NCBI GenBank assembly: GCA_023630585.1
Contig: CM042540.1
Coordinates: 20,503,574-20,567,573 of the forward strand
DNA length: 64,000 nt
Source of the DNA: Cranoglanis bouderius
Taxonomy: Eukaryota; Chordata; Actinopteri; Siluriformes; Cranoglanididae
Direction: 5' to 3'
Below the pieces are notes generated by a model that did not search any database, had not been told where the DNA came from, and saw only the letters and a list, made by a program, of their open reading frames with translations. The position numbers and the translations under genes were made by a program. Shown one piece after another: positions 1 through 9,092 of this stretch; position 1 is the stretch's first letter; the number at the start of each line of letters is the position of its first letter.

Positions 1-511
1 GTATCCATATGAAGCTTACACATTTGCAAGTGTGATACCATGTGGATTCTAGCAGTTTCCCTAATCGAATAAAGCTACAGTGGTGTACAATATTTAATCA
101 CAATCACGATAGGATATGCTGCTATAGGAAAATAGCCCAATGTGAATTGGTTACCACTCAAAAGTTGAGTATTTTCCAATGACAGCACATCCTGAAGTAT
201 TGTATTCATCCTATATCACAGCAGTTTGCTAAAGATTACAAGTTTTAATGAATTAAAGAATGACACACCATAAAAAAATTATCATTTTATTTAGAAAAAT
301 CTGTTTATAGTTACATTTAATGTTTTGTAATGTCTATGAAAGACGTTAGTTCCAGTATTCACTTACATTATTGTTCCCTCATCAGCCCAAGTTAATAACC
401 GCCCAAAGCACTTGCACTGGAGACTCCTTCCATAAGTGTGAAATAAACATCTCATACAAACAGTCATACCAATGATTCTATGTTCACTGATTACATGGAG
501 TGTCCACCATA
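1..511. other. Non-coding DNA with a decayed palindromic repeat
   Basis: AT-rich, no convincing coding frame. About 105-230 is a decayed copy of a dispersed palindromic repeat. It has GCTATAGGAAAATAG on one side and the inverse-like TATTTTCCAATGACAGCAC on the other, and resembles better copies near 26320, 47640, 54930 and 56160. Nothing else recognised. Confidence 0.4.
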
Positions 512-860
512 TACACTGCCCTCCACTAATATTGGCACCCTTGGTAAATATGAGCAAAGAAGGCTATGAAAAATTGTCTTTATTGTTGAACCTTTTGATC
601 TTTTGTTTAAAAAAAAAATCACAAAAATACTCTGCTCTCATGGATATCCAACAATTACAAACACAACACAGGATTATCAAAAAAAACTTTGTTAAATATA
701 GGTCTGCAACAATTATTGGCACCCCTATGAATTCATATGAGATTTTTTTTTTAGTACACCTGGGTGACTAGGAACAGGAAATTGTTCAACCATGACTTCC
801 TGTTTCACAGGGGTATAAATATGAGGTAACACATAGGCCAAATTCCCTTAGCCATCATAA

Positions 861-1840
861 TAATGGGTAAGACTAAGGAATACTGTGTACAGTAGCTGTG
901 ATGTGTAGCAAAAGGTTGTTGAGCTTCACAAAATGGGAAGTGGCTACAAGAAAATAGCACAAACATACATCAGGGCAATAATTAAGAAGTTCCAGTCAAC
1001 TGGAAATGTTATGAATCAACCCGGAATTGGACGTGTGTCTATATTGTCTCAACGCACTGTGAAGAGGATGGTTCAAGTGGCCAGAAAAAAGTTAGTTGCA
1101 TCTTGGGGTCAGAAAGTCTCCAAAACTTCAATCTGATGTCACCTACATCACCACAAGTTGTTTGGAATGGTTTCAAGAAAAAAACCTCTACTCTCATCCA
1201 AAAACAAACTCAAGCATCTTCAGTTTGCCAGACACTAATGGAACTTCAAATGGGATTGGGTTCTAGGGTCAAATGAAACCAAAATAGAGCTTTTTGGCAA
1301 TAAACACTAGAGGTGGTTTTGGCGCCCAAAGAGAGGTAGCCATATGGAAGAGTACCTCATGCCCACGGTTAAATATGGTGGTGGCTCTTTATAATGTTTT
1401 GGGGATGTTTTTCTGCCAGAGGACCTGGACATTTTGTTAGGATAAATGGCATCATGGACTTTCAAATATCAACAGATATTAAATGAAAACCTGACTGCCT
1501 CTGCCAGAAAGCTTAAAATGGGCTGTGGTTGGATCTTCCAGCAGGACAATGATCCAAAACATACATCAAAATCAACAGAAAAATTGGTTTATTGACCACA
1601 TAATCAAGGTCCTGCCATGGCCATTCCAAGTCCTCTGACTTGAAACCCATAGAAAACCTGTGGGGTGAACTGAAGAGGAGCGTCCACCAGCGTCGACCTC
1701 AAAATTTGAAGGATCTGGAGAGATTCTGTATGGAGGAATGGTCTCAGATTCCTTGCCATGTATTCTCCAACCTCATCAGGCATTATAGGAGAAGACTCAG
1801 AGCTGTTATCTTGGCAAAGGAAGGTAGCACAAAGTATTGA
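861..1840 (+). pseudogene. Tc1-like transposase pseudogene
   Basis: This is the relic of the DDE transposase that cut and pasted the surrounding element. A start-like MGKTKE occurs at 861, but the frame stops within about 10 codons. The helix-turn-helix N-terminal part survives at 933-1136, with the GSGYKKIAQ stretch and GIGR after it. The C-terminal part survives at 1640-1840, with the KPIENLWGELK motif (the catalytic Glu box of DD34E transposases) and the usual end, EGSTKY then stop. The middle, with the first two catalytic aspartates, is scattered across frames; QQDNDPKH-like coding is visible near 1541-1562. Several stops and frameshifts separate the pieces, so it cannot make a working enzyme. 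Confidence 0.88.
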
Positions 1841-1865
1841 CTAAAAGGGTGCCAATAATTACCTA

Positions 1866-2262
1866 CAGTACTGTGTAAAAGTTTTAAGCACATGCAAAGA
1901 AATGCTGTAGAGCAAAGATGCCTTCAAAATAACAAAATTAATTGTTTCTACATTTAAAAAAAATACTGTAAAGAGTGGTAAACAGAAGTAAATGAAACAA
2001 AGTCAATATTTGGTGTGACAAAAAATGTGTGCAGTTTCATAAGGAAATGAGCTGGTAAGATTCATTGAGCATCTTGCAGAACCAGCCACAGTTCTTCTGG
2101 AGACTTTGACTGTCGCACTCGCTTCTTATTTTTGCAGCAAAACCCAGCAGCCTTCATTGTGTTTATTGTCTGAAAAGTGGTCTCTTACATAATATAACAA
2201 ATATGTATAACAAAAGTTTGTACTAAAAAAAATAGGGTGCGTAAAACTTTTGCACAGTATTG
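1866..2262. mobile_element. Non-autonomous TA-flanked element nested in the Tc1 element
   Basis: A 397 bp element with inverted ends: CAGTACTGTGTAAAAGTTTT on the left and CAATACTGTGCAAAAGTTTT read inward from the right. TA dinucleotides flank both sides (1864-1865 and 2263-2264). It has no coding capacity. Removing it with one TA rejoins the 3' untranslated part of the outer Tc1 element to its right inverted repeat, so it inserted after the outer element. Family name not recognised; the TA target and Tc1-type ends suggest mobilisation by a Tc1/mariner transposase. Confidence 0.85.
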
Positions 2263-2440
2263 TATATTTAAAAAAGATTTTTTTTTGATAAACCTGTGTT
2301 TTGTTTGATATCCATGAGAGTAGAGTATTTTTGTGAATTTTTTGAACAAATGATCAAAAGGTTAAACAATAAAGAAAATTTTTCACAGCCTTCTTTACTC
2401 ATATTTATCAAGGGTGCCAATATTAGTGGAGGGCACTGTA

Positions 2441-2843
2441 AGTCCCTGTGAATGACTATAGAAACAATAGCATATAAGAACGAACACATTAATATAAACG
2501 TCATTTGCGTCACAGCCGGAACTTAAGTTACAGAAAATTAATTTTGACCTTCTGACCAACCAGATTTGAGAATTCAACAGCACTGAGGAAGATGATATTT
2601 TAAAAAAACATAATTGTTTGTTTGTATGACTGTCGTACCAGGAAGTTTTTCATTCTTTTCCAGAACTATACACAACACAGACAAATCACGATCACCAAGG
2701 TGCTGAGACATTTACAGGTCCACTAAGTAATAATGTGTGTTTACAGTCCCTCAGTGTTTGCCTGCATGTGTAAGCGTATATAAGACAGATTGAGTAAGCA
2801 CAATTTGGTGCTATGTTGGGAGACATCACTTATGTGTCTGAGT

Positions 2844-2844
<1 letters not shown>
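2441..2844. other. Non-coding DNA, fragment of dispersed repeat
   Basis: Holds the motif CTTCTGACCAACCAGATTTG followed by GAGAATTCAACAGCACTG near 2550-2583. Close variants recur near 26866, 43079 and 47768, so this is a fragment of an interspersed family. No gene seen. Confidence 0.45.

Positions 2845-2922
<78 letters not shown>
2845..2922. repeat. (GT)39 microsatellite
   Basis: Uninterrupted GT dinucleotides, about 39 units. Confidence 0.98.
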
Positions 2923-2923
<1 letters not shown>

Positions 2924-3554
2924 GGATGAAAAATGTAATTTATGAGACATATTATTTCTCTGCCCTGTAATAGGCCCTGCAAAGCTGGGAGGTCACAGGA
3001 CCTCTGAGCTTGACAGACATTTTTGAAATGGGTTTTGAGATCTATTTTGCTCCTTCGTTCTCACTCTCACTTCAGAATCTACTTTTTTTTTCCTTTTTCA
3101 ATCCTACACTTTCTTGTCCCAGCACTACTTTCATCATTTCACTCTCATCTGCCATGTTTTGGACATGAATGTCCAGTCTATTCTTTTTATCTAGCCTGGT
3201 GAAACAACATCCGAAATCTGCTGAGCCGTCACTTTTGTTTCGCTTCACAGATCCAATCTGGCCCTGTCCTAATAGCAAATGTTTGTGCATCTGGGCATCA
3301 GTGTTGAGAAAATTAGTACATCCAGCAAAGAAAAGCAAATTGAATGTAAATTTAGCCATGCCTTTCCCATCTGTTTTAACAGAAACATGTAACTTTCTAT
3401 TATATTTCTATTATTAAGTCAGCTATGAGTTTAATAATTTGAATGACTTGTGATTATGGCTGTGTTATGTGTTAGCTCACAATCTGAGAATTTAAATCTA
3501 ATCCTGCCAGAGAACCAGGACTGGGCCTACAACATGGTCTCACACTTGCAACTC
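2923..3554. other. Non-coding DNA, nothing recognised
   Basis: Overlapping open frames of 80-95 codons on both strands around 3070-3417 lack any recognisable domain and look like chance. No repeat boundary seen. Confidence 0.4.
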
Positions 3555-4260
3555 TGTAACAAATCACAAGACTCGACACGGGAACGGGTGCCAGATGCAA
3601 GCGCAGGGGAAAAGTCAGTTTATTAGGAACAGTTTAAAAGTAATGGGACAACTCAAATACATGAAGCCAAAACACTCAGGAACATAGGGCAAGGTTTTAA
3701 GCAAGGGCAAAACTAGATAACATGGGCTAAGCTCGTAGCAATGGCAAAACTAGATTACATGGGCAAAGTTCGTAGCAATGGCAACACTAGATAACATGGG
3801 CAAAGCTCGTAGCAGTGGCAAAACTAGAAAACATGGGCTATGCAGTAATTCCAAAAACCAGAAGACGTTAGCGAATATCCAAAAACCTGAAATCGTGATA
3901 ACCAGGGCAAGGCTATAATCCAAAGTCCGAGAAGTGTTAGCAAGAATTTAAAAAACCAGAATAGACAGTCCATATAAATCCGCTCGGTAGTTGTGGAGAC
4001 CAGGTAAGTGCACAAATATTTCGTGCTGAAGCGAAGAAACAAAAGGCTTAAATACAAATGAACTAAACAAGACTTAACGTAAAACACCTGAAACACATAA
4101 TCACAGATAACGCAGAGAACCAGTGAACATACAGGGGCAGAGACATGACACAAACCAAAACAAAGAAACACGTGGCAACGTAAACAAAACGAGAGTCTGT
4201 GAATGCGGAAGTGCGCTGCTTGCCCGCTTCAGTGAACAGCGCGGGGGGAAACCCTAAGAA
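3555..4260 (-). mobile_element. Solo LTR of a Ty3/gypsy-like retroelement, minus strand
   Basis: Read on the minus strand, the segment ends with an AATAAA signal followed by CTGACTTTTCCCCTGCGCTTGCATC-type sequence and a terminal TTGTTACA. This is the same architecture as the 3' LTR at 7179-7705 (AATAAATTGACGTTTCTCC, then GCGATTGCATC and a terminal CGTAACA). The 5' part of both shares CACTTCCGCATTC. No gag or pol lies next to it in this orientation, so it is most likely a solo LTR left by recombination, or a truncated one. The end at 3555 is clear; the other end is approximate because no TG terminus with a matching target duplication could be placed. Confidence 0.65.
3706..3845. repeat. 37 bp tandem repeat inside the solo LTR
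   Basis: About four copies of a 37 bp unit beginning GGCAAAACTAGATAACATGG, with unit starts at 3706, 3743, 3780 and 3817. An internal LTR expansion; the related LTR at 7179-7705 lacks it. Confidence 0.85.
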
Positions 4261-4464
4261 GTATAATAGATTATAAAGGTTAAGGCTGGGATTACACTTG
4301 CGTTTTAACTCATATGCATGATGGCTGCCATGCATCCTGCATTCATTTTCTGTAACAACTGCACATTTAAAAACTTTATGGGATGCAGGATTAAAAAAAA
4401 ATCCTAAACAGCAAGGGCAGTATGTGACTTTCGGCATAACATTCTGTAGAGTTTATACAGAATA

Positions 4465-4623
4465 CATTTTGGATTATACTCGTTTATGTTTCTGTGGATT
4501 ATTGTTTGTTTTTTGACCCTGCCTTTGTGTTCCTTTTTCCCCTGTGCTTATATTTTTGGTTCTCCTAAATAAACTGACGTTTCCCCAGCGATTGCATCCA
4601 GCCTTCCCCTGTGTGTCGTAACA
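4465..4623 (+). repeat. Truncated 5' LTR
   Basis: Direct repeat of the last ~160 bp of the LTR ending at 7705. It includes the AATAAA polyadenylation-type signal near 4567 and the terminal TAACA. Sequence left of 4465 no longer matches the LTR. No TGG-starting primer-binding site follows the LTR end, as might be expected for a self-priming type or a decayed one. Confidence 0.8.
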
Positions 4624-4643
4624 GAATTCTCCGCCCAACATGG

Positions 4644-6107
4644 ATGCAGCGGGGAAATTATTGGCAAGCCGCGCCAAATTTTTTGTTCCCCCCCCTGGAC
4701 TCAGTTTCTTTTCAGGCCTGTATTCCTCCTCCTACCGCTTATGATGGTATTTCCTGGTATCCCCGATATTTTCTGATACAGGCCCAGGGTTATTTTTTAA
4801 GTTTGGAGAACCCGAAACCCAGCGAGGAACAATGGGTGAGGTTCCTCCAATCCAGTTTAGTTGGCTTGGCTTGCTGGTGGGCGGAGGTCCATCTCGACAG
4901 TGGATACATGGAGATGAACACTGTTTCGGGTTTCGTGGATCTCCTGATCCAGGAGTATGGGAGCCCACAGTTCGAGCCGGACCTAAACATCTTCCTTAAC
5001 AACGTGCACCTGCCCGACCAGCCCGGCCAGTCCTTCCTGGAGCACTATGGGAGGAAGCGGGCCAACGTCTCTCAGCCCCGGTCCCAGGAGTGCATGACCG
5101 GGGGCTGCATCGAGCAGGTCCCCTTGCGGCATGCCAATCCCGAGCTCCAGCAGGAGACCCAGCAGGAGGTCTCTCCAGCGGAGCACCCTCTGGAGGTTAA
5201 CGTGGCAACCTCCAGCCCCGAGCTCCAGCTGGAGACCAAGCAGGAGGTCTCCTCAGAAGAGCTCCCCCTGGAGGTTAACGTGGCAACCTCCAGCCCCGAG
5301 CTCCAGCCGGAGACCAAGCAGGAGGTCTCCTCAGTGGAGCACCCTCTGGAGGTTAACGTGGCAACCTCCAGCCCCGGGCTCCAACCGGAGACCCAACAGG
5401 AGGTCTCCCTTGCGGAGCGCCCAACGGAGGTCCATGAGGGGACCTCCGCTCCTGTCCTGCTCCTGCCGGAGGTCCACGGGATGATCTCTTCCCAAACCAA
5501 GTTCCTGTCGGGGGTCCACGGGATGACCTCCTCCCAAGGCAAATCCACGTCGGAGGTCCACAGGATGACCTCCTCCCAAGCCAAGTCCATGCCGGAGGTC
5601 CATGGGGAGACCTCCTTTCCAAGTCCTAGTCCATGTCCAAGTCCTAGCCCATGTCTTAGTCCAAATCTATGTCCAAGTCCAGATCCAGGTTTCTGTCCTA
5701 ACACATATCCTAGTCCATGTCCCAGTCCAGGTCCATGCCCAAATCTAGAGTCATGTTCCAACTCATGCCTCAGTTCATGCCCAAAGTCATGTTCCAACCC
5801 ATGCCTTAGCCCATGTCTTAGTTCAGGCCCAAAGTCACATCCAGTTCCCAGTCCAGTTCCCAGTACTGTTTCTAGTTCAGTTTCTAGTCTAGGTTCCAGT
5901 CCAATATCCAGTTTGGTTTCCAGTCCTGTTTCTAATTCAGTTTCCGGTTCAGTTCCCAGGTCAGTTTCAAGTCCAGTTCCAGTCCAGTTTCAGGTCCAGT
6001 TTCCAGTCCAGGTCACAGTTCAGTATCCAGTCCAGTTTCCAGTCCTAAATCCAGTCCTGTTTCCAGTTCAGTTTCAAGTCCAGTTTTCAATCCGGTTTCT
6101 AGTTTAG
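4644..6107 (+). CDS. Gag-like protein of the LTR retroelement, repeat-rich C-terminus
   Basis: Residues ~40-145 look like the capsid helical core of Ty3/gypsy and domesticated RTL/PNMA-type Gag: a start SWYPRYFLIQAQGYF, then EEQWVRFLQSSLVGLACWWA, later SGFVDLLIQEYG. Known Gag of this type forms the particle core; that role here is inference. There follow four ~26-residue repeats centred on PLEVNVATSS, and a long Ser/Pro/Cys region. No zinc knuckle (CCHC) is seen. The frame is open from the LTR edge; the first ATG in frame is at 4644. Another ATG four bases earlier (4640, start MDAAGKLLAS) opens a frame that ends at 4744 and crosses a run of eight C at 4688-4695. An indel in that run may have broken the true N-terminus. 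After 6107 the frame is interrupted by stops. Confidence 0.6.
   Translation: MQRGNYWQAAPNFLFPPLDSVSFQACIPPPTAYDGISWYPRYFLIQAQGYFLSLENPKPSEEQWVRFLQSSLVGLACWWAEVHLDSGYMEMNTVSGFVDLLIQEYGSPQFEPDLNIFLNNVHLPDQPGQSFLEHYGRKRANVSQPRSQECMTGGCIEQVPLRHANPELQQETQQEVSPAEHPLEVNVATSSPELQLETKQEVSSEELPLEVNVATSSPELQPETKQEVSSVEHPLEVNVATSSPGLQPETQQEVSLAERPTEVHEGTSAPVLLLPEVHGMISSQTKFLSGVHGMTSSQGKSTSEVHRMTSSQAKSMPEVHGETSFPSPSPCPSPSPCLSPNLCPSPDPGFCPNTYPSPCPSPGPCPNLESCSNSCLSSCPKSCSNPCLSPCLSSGPKSHPVPSPVPSTVSSSVSSLGSSPISSLVSSPVSNSVSGSVPRSVSSPVPVQFQVQFPVQVTVQYPVQFPVLNPVLFPVQFQVQFSIRFLV
5138..5425 (+). repeat. 78 bp coding tandem repeat
   Basis: Four copies, the last divergent, of a 78 bp unit starting near CCCGAGCTCCAGC (5138, 5216, 5294, 5372). 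They encode 26-residue repeats such as SSPELQPETKQEVSS. The period is a multiple of three and the repeat stays in frame, so it probably expanded while the gag-like frame was coding. Confidence 0.85.
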
Positions 6108-6960
6108 TTTCCAGTCCTGTACCCAGTCCTATTCCCAGTCCAGTTCCCAGTTCAGTTTCCTTTTCTGTTTCTAGTTTAGTTTCCAGTCAGGTTTCTAGTT
6201 TCGTTTTCAGTCCAGTTTCTGGTTTAGATTCCAGTTCAGTTTCCAGTCCAGTTTCTAATTTAGTTTCAAGTCCAGTCTCCAATCCAGTCTCCTGTCCTGA
6301 ACCCTGTCCTGTTTCTAGTTCAGTTTCCAGTCCCGTTTCCGGTTTTGTTTCAAGGCCAGTTCCCAATCCAGGTTCCAGTCCAGTTTCCGATCCAGTTTCC
6401 AGTCTAGGTCACAGTTCAGTATCCAGTCTAGGTTCCAGTCCAATATCCAGTTTGGTTTTCAGTCCTGTTTCTAATTCAGTTTCCGGTCCAGTTTTCAGTT
6501 TAGTTTTCAGTCCTGTTTCCAAGTCTGTTTCCAGTCCAGCTGCCAAGTCGGTTTCCAGTCCAGGTGCCAAGTCTGTTTCCAGTCCAGGTGCCAAGTCTGC
6601 TTCCAGTCCAGGTGCCAAATCTGTTTCCAGTCCAGGTGCCAAGTCTGTTTCCAGTCCAGGTGCCAACTCTGTTTCCAGTTCAAGTGCCAAGTCGGGTTCC
6701 AGTCCTGTTTCCAGTCCTGTTCCCCGTCCAGGTGCCAAGTCGGGTTCCAGTCCAGGTTCCAGTCCAGGTTCCAGTCCAGTTACCAAGCCAAGCACCAAGC
6801 CAAGCACCAAGCCAAGCTCTAAGCCAAGTATCCAGCCAAGCACCACTCCAAGCCAAGCTCCAAGCTCCAAGCGCCAAGCCAAGCTCCAAGCCAAGCTCCA
6901 AGCCAAGCTCCAAGCCAAGCACCAGGTCAAGCACCAAGCCACCACGTCCAACGTTCCAGT
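5615..6960 (+). repeat. Hexamer-based low-complexity satellite in the retroelement
   Basis: About 1.3 kb built from variants of the hexamers TTCCAG, TCCAGT and AGTCCA. It begins as AGTCCATGTCC-type units, then GTTTCCAGTCC units, then CCAAGCTCCAAG units. It reads as Ser-Pro-Val-Ser in one frame and Val-Pro-Val-Gln in another, and stays largely open on the minus strand as well. The open frames at 6452-7018 and 6564-7184 are readings of this array plus the last ~200 bp of the element. The second is in the same frame as the gag-like ORF, so it may be its interrupted C-terminal end. Confidence 0.85.
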
Positions 6961-7178
6961 CCACATTCTCGTCCAAGTTCTCGACAAAGTCTTCGTGCAA
7001 GTTCTCGTCCGTGGCTGACAGGACGGCCAGACACGCTCTGCTCTGGCCTCGGAACTATGGACTATGCCAGCCTCGGGTCCTGGGGGGCAGACATCGTTAT
7101 CCTGCCCAGGGGCCCAGGTCCACCAGAGCGGACGGAACTTTCTGGCGCTTCGGGAGATGCGCCTTTGGGGGGTGGCTC

Positions 7179-7705
7179 TGTTAGAGAACCCCTCGCACTA
7201 CGCGGCTCGCGAAGGCTGGCGAGCGGTGTACTTCCGCATTCCCCTCTCCGAGCTGAGTTTCAGGTGTGTCTCGTTTTGATTCATGTATTTAAATCTCATC
7301 TTTTGTTCACTTCGGCGCGGAGTATTAGAGTAAAGTTTATGTATGCTCTGTGCACTTGCACTCATCTCGCGTTCTGTCGCTTCTAGACCATAGACCACAG
7401 TTCTTAGACCTTTGTTCATAGACCATAGCCTCATGATATGTTTTTTGTTTTGTTCCGTTTGTGTATTTATGCCTCGTTATTATTTTGGATTACTGCCCAG
7501 CTCTTTTTGTGGATTTAATGCCTTTTCCTTTTGGATTTATGTTCAGCATTTTGGATTATACTCGTTTATGTTTCTGTGGATTATTGTTTGTTTTTTGACC
7601 CTGCCTTTGTGTTCCTTTTTCCCCTGTCCTTATATTTTTGGTTCTCCTAAATAAATTGACGTTTCTCCAGCGATTGCATCCAGCCTTCCCCTGTGTTTCG
7701 TAACA
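7179..7705 (+). repeat. 3' LTR of the gag-only retroelement
   Basis: Starts TGTTAGAGAACC after a G-rich tract and ends CGTAACA, giving TG...CA ends. It contains an AATAAA signal at ~7650 followed within ~50 bp by the terminus. The last 160 bp match the truncated 5' LTR at 4465-4623 with only a handful of differences. Confidence 0.82.
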
Positions 7706-7721
7706 GCTACATTAACTTAAA

Positions 7722-8262
7722 TAACCACTCTTTACACCCATGGTGAACAGAAAAGTACATAGCCCTTGAAGTAACCTGTGCAAAAAAAAAAAAAAAAAAA
7801 TCACAGAGACTTTTTTTTTCTCATGAGAAACTTTTCATGAGAGCACCAGAAACTTTCGCATGCGCGAGCATGGATGCGCATCAATTTATAGAGATATGTT
7901 TTAGACTTGGCCTTCAATACAAAGACATTACTACTCTCAATTGATCCTTGAGGAACGTCTTGTGTCCTCAGAAATTCAATTAACTCTTCTTCCATGTTGT
8001 ACAGAGCCCGATAAATTTCCAAACCAAAATGTATGTTACAGATATATTATAGATCAGTGATATACGTTCTCATCCCTATCTCATCCTCTGTGGCAATGAC
8101 GCAATTGGAAAAGAGCGGAAACTGTAACGCATGCGCATGGGAAACTTTCAAAAGTCTCTGTGATTTTTTTTTTTTTTGCACAGGTCACTTCAAGGGCTCT
8201 GTAGAAAAGCATCTCAGAACGTACAACACGTTGAAACCTTGAGGTTTGAAATGTTGAAACTT
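7722..8262 (+). mobile_element. Old transposon remnant split by a MITE
   Basis: The two flanks, AATAACCACTCTTTACA...CAGAAAAG (7722-7755) and AGAAAAGCATCTCAGAACG...TTGAAACCTTGAGG (8203-8245), together match one continuous stretch at 42155-42225. That stretch belongs to a decayed Tc1-like element, so this is an older copy interrupted by the MITE at 7756-8202. Confidence 0.7.
7756..8202. mobile_element. MITE with AGCCCTTGAAG inverted repeats and 7 bp target duplication
   Basis: Ends are inverted: ACATAGCCCTTGAAGTAACC on the left, ACAGAGCCCTTGAAGTGACC inward from the right. Both continue into CTGTGC, an A-tract and TCACAGAGACTTT. The 7 bp AGAAAAG is duplicated at 7749-7755 and 8203-8209. A related unoccupied copy at 42189-42195 has it once, confirming the insertion boundaries. 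A 7-8 bp duplication excludes Tc1/mariner and fits hAT- or P-type transposases. A minus-strand frame at 7801-8022 (start MEIYRALYNMEEELIEFL) may be a leftover of the parent element; I do not recognise it. Confidence 0.82.
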
Positions 8263-8813
8263 TGCAAAGTCAGGTGAAGTGGTTAAAAAAAGTATTCTAT
8301 TGATGGCAAGGTATATTAAGGGACAAAAATTTTAATCTTTCAGATGACACGTAAAACCCTGGCCTTAGGTTAATTAAGGATTAATGTTTTTTTTTTATTT
8401 TATTTTTTATTTTTTTACAACTTCTTAGAACATAAGCGATGTAAACAAATTCACCCAAATTCCCCTCACTTGTTTAAATTTTCATGAATTTCTCTTGAAT
8501 ATATTGATGCCAGTGATCAACAACCTAAACCCTCACCTCAATGGCCCGCATTCAGAGTTGGGTTACAAGTATGTAGTGAGAATTTAATAGCAAAATTGCA
8601 CACATCAATATTCAAACCTCAGAAGTGGGTACTGGATATAAATCATAGCATCACATTTAATCAAAACATTTGCATAGGGCAATAATCATGTCAAAACATA
8701 TGCATTTAAAAATGAAATGTAAAAAAAAGACTAGTAAGATGATAAGATGATATCCCAGTATATTGAGAAGATGGCAACATCTAACAGGAGTCTAAGTTGC
8801 TTCATGAATAATC
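8263..8813. other. Non-coding DNA, nothing recognised
   Basis: AT-rich, with a T-rich tract near 8387-8417. No gene or repeat boundary recognised. Confidence 0.4.
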
Positions 8814-8826
8814 CTAGTTATATTTA

Positions 8827-9079
8827 TCCATCCAACCATTTCCATACCGCTTATCCTACACAGGGTCACAGTGAGCCTGGAGCCTATCCCAGGGAACTCG
8901 GGGCACAAGGCAGGGGGACACCCTGGATGGGGTGCACACCCATTCACACACTACGGACAATTTAGAGATGCCAATCAGCCTTCAATGCATGTCTTTGGAC
9001 TGACTGGGGAGAATGCACACAAGGCGGAGGCGGGATTTGGTGTGAGGCAAATGTGCTAACCACTAAGCCACCATGCCCC
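8827..9079 (-). mobile_element. tRNA-derived SINE, minus strand
   Basis: On the minus strand the element starts GGGGGCATGG followed by TGGCTTAGTGG, a perfect pol III A-box. It then runs through GGATAGGCTCCAGGCTC and GATAAGCGGTATGG to a (TGGA)-type 3' tail. The B-box region is damaged, so it is unlikely to be transcribed. A 13 bp target duplication, CTAGT(T/C)ATATTTA, flanks it at 8814-8826 and 9080-9092, as expected for LINE-assisted retrotransposition. Related pieces lie at 34653-34760 and 38527-38723. Confidence 0.85.
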
Positions 9080-9092
9080 CTAGTCATATTTA

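Larger units (their letters stand above)
514..2438 (+). mobile_element. Tc1/mariner-like transposon, decayed, with nested insertion
   Basis: Both ends carry the same terminal inverted repeat. The left end reads CACTGCCCTCCACTAATATT and the right end, read inward on the minus strand, CAGTGCCCTCCACTAATATT. Both continue through a shared segment with TTGRTAAATATGAG and TTTGATC. TA dinucleotides flank each end (512-513 and 2439-2440), as expected for Tc1/mariner target duplication. The interior holds a broken transposase reading left to right. The 3' inverted repeat is separated from the transposase end by a younger nested element at 1866-2262; without it the element would be about 1.5 kb, a normal Tc1 length. 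Confidence 0.9.
4465..7705 (+). mobile_element. Non-autonomous gag-only LTR retroelement
   Basis: Two direct repeats bracket a gag-like reading frame: 4465-4623 and 7547-7705. They share a near-identical run from ATTTTGGATTATACTCG through AATAAAYTGACG to GTAACA. The right copy continues upstream to a TGTTAG start at 7179 (527 bp LTR, TG...CA ends). It is preceded by a G-rich tract (GGGGGG at 7167-7172) that fits a polypurine tract. The left copy lacks its first ~370 bp, so the element is 5'-truncated. No protease, reverse transcriptase or integrase is present in the 2.5 kb interior, so movement would need enzymes from another element. Confidence 0.8.

Noticed and set aside
3824..4437. Overlapping 115-124 codon minus-strand frames with Cys/Phe-rich text
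   Set aside because: They run through the minus-strand solo LTR, which is non-coding.
5072..5797. 241-codon open frame on the minus strand
   Set aside because: Antisense reading of the gag-like frame and its repeats; composition follows the repeat unit, no domain.
6409..7184. Several overlapping 100-200 codon frames on both strands
   Set aside because: All are readings of a hexamer-based low-complexity array; at most the plus-strand 6564-7184 frame is a displaced C-terminal end of the gag-like protein.
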